A stretch of 10,690 bases of DNA. Origin: Rhodospirillales bacterium. Lineage in GTDB: Bacteria; Pseudomonadota; Alphaproteobacteria; Reyranellales; Reyranellaceae. The stretch lies in assembly GCA_013205335.1 (NCBI GenBank), contig JABMNB010000074.1, forward strand, positions 1 through 10,690, read 5' to 3'. A program made the translations under genes and the position numbers. The notes under the pieces are model-generated. The model saw nothing but the letters and a program-made list of their open reading frames with translations, had not been told where the DNA came from and did not search any database. This document shows, piece after piece, positions 6,481 through 10,690 of the stretch (position 1 is the stretch's first letter; each line of letters opens with the position of its first letter).

Positions 6481-6605
6481 GAGACCACCTGACTTTGGCG
6501 AAGAAGCGGGAGGCCGGGGTCCAGCTCACTGCCCATCATGACCGATCCGAGGATGGTGGCGCTCAGGGCGCGGCCGGTTTCGCCGTCGTGTCGCTCACGT
6601 GGCTC

Positions 6606-7061
6606 TCACGTCATCTTCGGCGGCCAGTTGTGAGTCTCCCCCGCAAGGTGCCGGCACCAGGCATACAACGCGTCGTACATCACCATGCCGTGCTTCAGCA
6701 TTTCATGGTCGTCGGCAAAGCAGTGGCTGAGACCCAGCGAGATCGCGAACAGGCCGGGGCTCTGGGGCGTCAGCTCGAGTCGCGACGTGTCGGCGCCGCG
6801 CACGATGTCGGCCAGCCCGTCGAGCCCGGGCGCATCGAGCTTGTATTCCGCGATGAAGGCGTCGAACGAGCACTTCTCGCCGACATGGCTGAACTTCACG
6901 TCGGGGATGTCGTAGGGCTCCGCACCGGTCTCCCGGGCAACGCTCAGCACCTTGTCGGCCGGCACGTAGAGGAACTCCGGCTGCTTGTCGATGAAGTGCG
7001 TTATCAGCCAGGGACAGGCAATACGGTCGATCTTGGGACGCTCGCGAGTCACCCACTTCAT
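6606..7061 (-). CDS. Stand-alone ChrB C-terminal-domain protein
   Basis: This 151-residue protein consists almost entirely of the chromate-resistance ChrB C-terminal domain: WVTRERPKIDRIACPWLI at the start (D12, R13, C16, W18), FSHVGEKCSF (H59, C64) in the middle, and a helical C-terminus with LSHCFADDHEMLKHGMVMYDALY. It aligns with the C-terminal half of the chrB product encoded at 8114-9100, sharing the WVTR, DRIA, WLI, FID, HVG and CxF positions but otherwise diverged. Biochemical function of this domain is unknown; the conserved His and Cys suggest metal or oxyanion binding. Its ATG (7059-7061) overlaps the TGA of the SOD-rhodanese gene as ATGA, indicating translational coupling. Longer upstream starts would run through that gene and are rejected. 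Confidence 0.88.
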   Translation of the reverse strand: MKWVTRERPKIDRIACPWLITHFIDKQPEFLYVPADKVLSVARETGAEPYDIPDVKFSHVGEKCSFDAFIAEYKLDAPGLDGLADIVRGADTSRLELTPQSPGLFAISLGLSHCFADDHEMLKHGMVMYDALYAWCRHLAGETHNWPPKMT

Positions 7062-7999
7062 GGTCTGTCTCCCTGGGTCAAAGGTTCGGTGGGGAATCCA
7101 TTGGCGCGCCAGGCACCGATGCCGCCGGCCAGAGCCACGGCATCGATGCCGCCGTCGCGCAGCGCCGCCGCGCAATTACCGCCGATCTCGAAGCCCCAGG
7201 CGCAGTACACCAGCGCCTTGCCGCCTTTCGGCAGCGCCTTCACGACCTCGGCGACGCGCTCGGGCGGAACGCGTTGCGCGCCACGCAGGCGAAAGGGAGT
7301 CATCGTGGCGTCCGCCTCCAGCCGGGCGTCGATGACCAGCAGGTCGGGGTCGCCGGCCAGCATCTCCAGCGCCGCTGTCGGCTCCATCAGGGCGGCGGCG
7401 GATTCGACAGGCGTGCCGGCGAAGCGGGCCTCGGCACGCGTCCACGACACGTTGGCCATGAAGGCGTCGACATAGGCGCCGGCATTGGCGCCGAAGTCGA
7501 GGTGATAGGCATGCTCGTACATGTCGAGTGCCAGCAGGGGTGTGCCGCCCGCCAGGGCATGGGTGTGATCGGCCGACCAGACGTTCGACAAAGTGCCGTC
7601 GCGCGGCGAGCGGGTGAGCACCACCCAGCCCGAGCCGCCTCCCAGCGCCTTGCCCATGGCCGCGAACTCGGCCCGCCACTTTTCGATCGAGCCGAAGTCC
7701 CGGGCGATCGCCTCGCCGAGATCGCCACCGGGGTCGCCGCCACCACCCTCTCCGAGGGAATCGAAATACACTTCGTGCAGAAGCATCGAATTGGTGGCGA
7801 TCAGCTCCTCGCGCTTCAGCCCGTTCAGCCGGAAGCCGGGAACGGTCGCGGGGTCGAGGGCGCCGAGCTCGCCCCGGATACCGTTCAGGCGCCGCACGGC
7901 GCCGCCGTAGTTGTTCTCGTAGTGGCTCGCGATCAGCCGGGGCGTGATGCCCTTCAGTCGACCGGGCTTGAAACCGATGGGGCGGGCCAGAAAATGCAT
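7058..7999 (-). CDS. Fe/Mn superoxide dismutase-rhodanese fusion (ChrC-ChrE-like)
   Basis: The 313-residue protein has an Fe/Mn superoxide dismutase domain (about 10-195) with all four metal ligands in place: H26 in SHYENNYG, H75 in NSMLLHEVYF, and D159 and H163 in LDMYEHAYHLDFG. A rhodanese domain follows (about 205-308) with VIDAR, RGAQRVP and an active-loop Cys266 in VYCAWGFEIGG, ending in LAGGIGAWRANGFP. In Cupriavidus metallidurans the plasmid chromate cluster encodes a separate SOD (ChrC) and rhodanese-type protein (ChrE); here both activities are joined. It would detoxify superoxide formed during Cr(VI) reduction and act on sulfane sulfur or Cr-thiol adducts; the latter role is inference. 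It has no signal peptide and is probably cytoplasmic. GAGG (complement of 8005-8008) sits 5 bp before the ATG. It is first in the leftward operon, divergent from chrB. Confidence 0.92.
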   Translation of the reverse strand: MHFLARPIGFKPGRLKGITPRLIASHYENNYGGAVRRLNGIRGELGALDPATVPGFRLNGLKREELIATNSMLLHEVYFDSLGEGGGGDPGGDLGEAIARDFGSIEKWRAEFAAMGKALGGGSGWVVLTRSPRDGTLSNVWSADHTHALAGGTPLLALDMYEHAYHLDFGANAGAYVDAFMANVSWTRAEARFAGTPVESAAALMEPTAALEMLAGDPDLLVIDARLEADATMTPFRLRGAQRVPPERVAEVVKALPKGGKALVYCAWGFEIGGNCAAALRDGGIDAVALAGGIGAWRANGFPTEPLTQGDRP

Positions 8000-8113
8000 G
8001 ACAACCTCGTTGATACATATGTTTCATCTTAATAGATGAACACTTCAGAACATTCAACGGTAAAAAGATACATATGTTGCAAATTCAATGTGTCGCGTGA
8101 TACAGGGGTTTCC
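8000..8113. promoter_or_regulatory. Divergent chromate-operon control region with repeats
   Basis: The 114 bp between the divergent SOD-rhodanese and chrB starts are notably AT-rich. GATACATATGTT occurs twice in direct orientation (8012-8023 and 8067-8078), each around the palindrome ACATATGT; the first extends to a near-palindrome, GATACATATGTTTC (12 of 14 positions symmetric). A separate inverted repeat, TTCATCT-TAAT-AGATGAA, lies at 8023-8040. Two identical boxes 55 bp apart flanking the middle of a divergent promoter region suggest cooperative binding, most likely by ChrB, which is the known chromate-responsive regulator in Ochrobactrum tritici. Confidence 0.65.
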
Positions 8114-9100
8114 ATGTGTACGGAAGCGTTGCGTTGGCTCCTCCTCATCCACCAGCTGCCGGCCAAGCCTGCCTATGCGCGGGTGAAGGTCTGGCGGCGG
8201 CTACAGGCGCTGGGCGCGGTGACGGTGAAAAACACCGTCTATGCGCTCCCAGCCGTCGGAGATGGCCGGGAAGATTTCGCCTGGCTCGCCAAGGAGATCG
8301 AGGAGTTGGGCGGAGAAGCCATCGTTTGTGAGGCGACCCTCGTGGAAGGCCTCACCAACCAGTCGCTCAGGGATCTGTTCGATGCCGCGCGAGACCAGGA
8401 TTACTCACGGATTGCCGACGAAGCGCGTCAAATTGCCGACCGCCTGGCCGACGGCGGTGCCGGTGGCGTGCCCGATGTCGTTCTCGCCGAGGCGGCGACC
8501 CAGACTGCCCGGCTGCGCCGGCAGCTCGACGCCGTGATCGCCATCGACTTCTTCGACGCCAACAGCCGTCTTGCCGCGCAGGGGCTGGTGTCGGGGCTCG
8601 AAGTCACCTTGCAAGGGGAGGGAAACATGTCAATGAAAGGAGCTGCGCCGCCTACCGGCGCGCTGAGGAAGCGGACCTGGGTGACACGCCAGGGCGTGCA
8701 AGTCGACCGCATCGCGTCGGCCTGGCTGATCAAGCGCTTCATCGATCGCGATGCCACGTTCAAGTTCGTGCCATCCACCGGCTATTCGCCCGAGCCCGGC
8801 GAGCTTCGCTTCGACATGTTCGAAGGAGAGTTCACCCACGTCGGTGACAGATGCACCTTCGAGGTGCTTGTCGCGCATGCGGCTGTCGACGATCGGGCAC
8901 TGATTGCGATCGGTGAGATCATCCACGACATCGATCTCAAGGACGACAAGTATGGACGGGCAGAAACGGCGGGCGTGAGAAGCCTGATTTCGGGTCTTTC
9001 CACATCCGGGACCAGCGACGAGCAGCGATTGGCCCGCGGCGCCGTGTTGCTCGACGGGCTCTACGACTCCTTCGCGATCAAGCAGGACGGCGGACGATGA
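8114..9100 (+). CDS. chrB: ChrB, chromate-responsive regulator/sensor
   Basis: With the ATG at 8114 the product has 328 residues, close to the usual ChrB length, and starts with MCTEALRWLLLIHQLPAKPAYARVKVWRRLQALGAV, the standard ChrB N-terminus. AGGGG at 8104-8108 lies 5 bp upstream. An in-frame ATG at 8036 would translate the control region and lies within an inverted repeat, so it is rejected. The N-terminal domain (1 to about 150) is basic and helical and thought to bind DNA; the C-terminal ChrB domain begins around residue 185 (WVTRQGVQVDRIASAWLI) and contains the FTHVGDRCTF motif. ChrB controls chrA expression in response to chromate. Its stop overlaps the chrA start as ATGA. Unusually, a strong ribosome-binding site and in-frame ATG occur inside the gene at 8617-8629, just before the C-terminal domain. 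Confidence 0.94.
   Translation: MCTEALRWLLLIHQLPAKPAYARVKVWRRLQALGAVTVKNTVYALPAVGDGREDFAWLAKEIEELGGEAIVCEATLVEGLTNQSLRDLFDAARDQDYSRIADEARQIADRLADGGAGGVPDVVLAEAATQTARLRRQLDAVIAIDFFDANSRLAAQGLVSGLEVTLQGEGNMSMKGAAPPTGALRKRTWVTRQGVQVDRIASAWLIKRFIDRDATFKFVPSTGYSPEPGELRFDMFEGEFTHVGDRCTFEVLVAHAAVDDRALIAIGEIIHDIDLKDDKYGRAETAGVRSLISGLSTSGTSDEQRLARGAVLLDGLYDSFAIKQDGGR
8614..8629 (+). promoter_or_regulatory. Internal ribosome-binding site and in-frame start within chrB
   Basis: AGGGGAGGG (8614-8622) contains GGAGG with a 5-bp spacer before ATG at 8627-8629. The ATG is in the chrB frame (codon 172) and would yield a 157-residue product beginning MSMKGAAPP, essentially the C-terminal ChrB domain alone. 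The neighbouring gene at 6606-7061 encodes the same domain alone with 151 residues. This site is a much better match to a ribosome-binding site than the one before the chrB start itself. Confidence 0.5.
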
Positions 9101-10464
9101 AAGACCATGGCGTTCCCTTCTCCGAGGCCATGAAGGTTTGGGCGCGGATTGCCGCGCTCTCTTTCGGCGGACCCGCAGGTCAGATCGCCGTGATGCATCG
9201 CATCATCGTCGAGGAGAAGAAATGGATCGGTGAGAACCGCTTCCTGCACGCGCTCAATTACTGCACGCTTCTGCCCGGCCCGGAGGCGCAACAGCTCGCC
9301 ATCTACATTGGCTGGCTGATGCACAAGACCAAAGGAGGTCTCGTGGCCGGAACCCTGTTCGTCCTGCCCGGTCTCCTCGCGATCATGGCGCTGAGCTGGG
9401 TTTATGTCCTGCTGGGCAAGGTCACCATGGTCCAGGGTCTTTTCTTTGGCCTGAAGGCTGCGGTCCTCGTGATCGTCATCGAGGCGGTGCTTCGGGTCGG
9501 CCGGCGCGCGCTGAAGAACAACACGCTGCGCGGCATGGCCGTGGCCGCGTTCGTCGCGCTGTTTTTCTATGACGTGCCCTTTCCGGCCGTCATTTTGGCC
9601 GCTGGCGTGATCGGCTATCTCGGTGGGCGCGCCGGCTTGGCCACCTTCACGGCCGGCGGCGGTCACGGCAAGGTGGGCGCCAAGCAGGTTGCCGATGCCG
9701 ACTCGCTGTTGGGCGAAGAAACGCCCGATCACGCCCGGCCCAACCTGCGCTGGTCCCTGTCGATCGCGACCATCCTGCTGGCCTTGTGGCTCGTCCCCGT
9801 CGCCGCCTTGTATCTCGCGCTCGGCGGCGACAACGTCTTCACCCAGATCGCGGTTTTCTTCAGCAAGATGGCCGTCGTGACCTTCGGCGGCGCCTATGCG
9901 GTGCTCGCCTATGTCGCCCAGCAGGCCGTCGATACCTATCAATGGGTGACGCCGGGCGAGATGCTCGATGGTCTCGGAATGGCGGAGACGACGCCCGGTC
10001 CCCTCATCATGGTGACGCAGTTCGTTGGGTTCCTCGGCGCCTGGCGTCAGCCGGGCTCGATGAATCCGCTTCTCGCCGCGACGCTCGGGGGCCTTCTGAC
10101 GACCTGGGTGACGTTCGTACCCTGTTTCCTCTGGATCTTCTTCGGCGCGCCCTTCGTCGAAGCGCTGCGGGCCAACAGGGCGCTCGGGGCCGCCATGGGG
10201 GCCATCACCGCCGCCGTGGTCGGCGTGATCCTCAACCTCGCCGTATGGTTTGCGCTGAACGTTCTGTTTTCTGAGCGAACCCCCGTGCGCTTCCTGGGCG
10301 CAACGGTGGACCTGCCGGTGTTGGGTTCCGTGGACCTGGCGTCGCTGGCGTTCTCGCTGGCAGCTGCTGTGGCCATCTTTCGGTTCAAGATCGGAATGAT
10401 CCCGGTTCTGCTCACGAGCGCTCTTGCCGGCGTGGTCTATTTCTTGATTGCCGGAGGGGAGTGA
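9097..10464 (+). CDS. chrA: ChrA chromate efflux transporter (two-domain CHR type)
   Basis: The 455-residue membrane protein has two homologous halves, as in long-chain CHR transporters. The first half carries ALSFGGPAGQIAVMHR (F23 onward) and LLPGPEAQQLAIYIGWL; the second carries VTFGGAYAVLAYVAQQAV (F263 onward), the WVTPGEMLDGLGMAETTPGP stretch and VTQFVGFLGAW. About 10-12 hydrophobic segments are present, with a hydrophilic linker around residues 185-220. ChrA expels chromate from the cytoplasm using the membrane potential and protects against Cr(VI); sulfate competes in known members. The start overlaps the chrB stop (ATGA), so translation is coupled and expression follows ChrB. The length is at the upper end of the family and no motif is missing. 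The gene converges with the nitroreductase at 10528. Confidence 0.97.
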   Translation: MKDHGVPFSEAMKVWARIAALSFGGPAGQIAVMHRIIVEEKKWIGENRFLHALNYCTLLPGPEAQQLAIYIGWLMHKTKGGLVAGTLFVLPGLLAIMALSWVYVLLGKVTMVQGLFFGLKAAVLVIVIEAVLRVGRRALKNNTLRGMAVAAFVALFFYDVPFPAVILAAGVIGYLGGRAGLATFTAGGGHGKVGAKQVADADSLLGEETPDHARPNLRWSLSIATILLALWLVPVAALYLALGGDNVFTQIAVFFSKMAVVTFGGAYAVLAYVAQQAVDTYQWVTPGEMLDGLGMAETTPGPLIMVTQFVGFLGAWRQPGSMNPLLAATLGGLLTTWVTFVPCFLWIFFGAPFVEALRANRALGAAMGAITAAVVGVILNLAVWFALNVLFSERTPVRFLGATVDLPVLGSVDLASLAFSLAAAVAIFRFKIGMIPVLLTSALAGVVYFLIAGGE

Positions 10465-10527
10465 TTCGGCGTGAGGTCAAGCTCGCCACCAGCATGGCGT
10501 TGATCGAGGACGCCGCGCCGCCCACGG

Positions 10528-10690
10528 TCACCCCTCTCCGAACCCGACATATCTGACGAACGCATCCGTCGGCGTGCGTTCGGATCGGACGGCGTTCGCC
10601 GGGAAGGTGTCGTCGGGATAGCCCAGGGCGACACATGTCATGATCGCCTCGTCGTCGGGGATGCCGGCAACCTCGCGCACGATGTCGGAG
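10528..10690 (-). CDS. Nitroreductase, C-terminal part (continues beyond window)
   Basis: On the minus strand the frame enters at the window edge and ends at TGA (10528-10530), giving SDIVREVAGIPDDEAIMTCV, LGYPDDTFPANAVRSER and VRYVGFGEG. These are nitroreductase-family C-terminal motifs. FMN nitroreductases reduce nitro compounds or quinones with NAD(P)H, and some also reduce chromate, which would fit the neighbourhood, but the substrate is unknown here. Over 51 residues it is identical to the remnant at 1609-1816 at 43 positions, and the homology stops at the stop codons. The start and the flavin-binding part lie outside the window, so completeness is not testable. It converges with chrA across 63 bp in which I see no clear signal. 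Confidence 0.82.
   Translation of the reverse strand, partial: SDIVREVAGIPDDEAIMTCVALGYPDDTFPANAVRSERTPTDAFVRYVGFGEG

Noticed and set aside
6480..6542. Twenty-codon minus-strand open frame (MMGSELDPG...) ending on the propeller start codon as ATGA
   Set aside because: The stop-start overlap is suggestive of a leader peptide, but it is too short, has no clear ribosome-binding site and no recognisable attenuation structure.
7062..7175. Upstream start extending the ChrB-domain protein by 38 residues
   Set aside because: It runs in a second frame across the coding end of the SOD-rhodanese gene; the ATGA overlap at 7058-7061 is the normal coupled start.
8036..8113. In-frame upstream start that would add 26 residues to ChrB
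   Set aside because: The ATG lies inside an inverted repeat in the control region, has no ribosome-binding site, and the extra residues do not resemble ChrB; the ATG at 8114 has AGGGG 5 bp upstream and gives the family N-terminus.
9061..9942. Long minus-strand open frame opposite chrA (His/Gln/Asp/Gly-rich)
   Set aside because: It is a complementary-strand shadow of chrA with no recognisable domain and no ribosome-binding site evidence. The same applies to minus-strand frames over fic and plus-strand frames over hupE, the propeller gene and the SOD-rhodanese gene.
10465..10527. Terminator or small gene between chrA and the right nitroreductase
   Set aside because: The 63 bp show no strong hairpin with a T-run and no convincing reading frame.
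1609..10690. Classical IS or transposon ends, integrase gene or tRNA attachment site at the edges of the metal block
   Set aside because: I could see no transposase, recombinase, tRNA or matching terminal inverted repeats; only the nitroreductase homology marks the edges.

Overview
The window looks like chromosomal or island DNA from a GC-rich proteobacterium, probably an alphaproteobacterium. This is inferred from codon use, from compact ATGA-overlapped operons, and from the forms of ChrB, RcnA, HupE/UreJ and the 'transmembrane anchor' protein. No rRNA, tRNA, IS element or CRISPR array is visible.

Layout. (1) Positions 1-294 hold the 3' end of an AhpD/peroxidase-related gene. (2) Positions 357-1595 hold a Fic-family protein with a C-terminal winged helix, preceded by a perfect 14-bp inverted repeat that overlaps a plausible promoter. 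(3) Positions 1609-1816 hold a minus-strand remnant of a nitroreductase C-terminus. (4) Positions 1817-5391 hold a nickel/cobalt module: a membrane-anchored His/Asp-rich protein and a HupE/UreJ permease (minus), a CsoR/RcnR-type sensor-repressor and an RcnA exporter (plus), and a second NicO-family exporter (minus, convergent with rcnA). A perfect palindrome lies between hupE and the repressor gene, and half of it recurs upstream of the second exporter, suggesting one regulon. (5) Positions 5530-10464 hold a chromate module of two divergent operons around a 114-bp control region. Leftward: an Fe/Mn superoxide dismutase-rhodanese fusion, a stand-alone ChrB C-terminal-domain protein and a beta-propeller protein. 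Rightward: chrB-chrA. (6) Positions 10528-10690 hold the 3' end of a second minus-strand nitroreductase, 43/51 identical in protein to the remnant at 1609-1816.

How it works together. RcnA and NicO would remove Ni/Co from the cytoplasm under control of the repressor. ChrA would export chromate under control of ChrB, while the SOD-rhodanese fusion would handle oxidative and thiol damage from Cr(VI) reduction. Ni and Cr occur together in ultramafic soils and in metal-working or tannery waste, so the block reads as a combined Cr/Ni resistance cassette. The nitroreductase copies at its two edges suggest it was inserted at, or recombined through, a nitroreductase gene.

Most novel points: the ChrC-ChrE-like fusion, the internal ribosome-binding site in chrB predicting a second short ChrB product like the neighbouring stand-alone gene, the beta-propeller in the chromate operon, the shared metal operator, and the flanking nitroreductase duplication.
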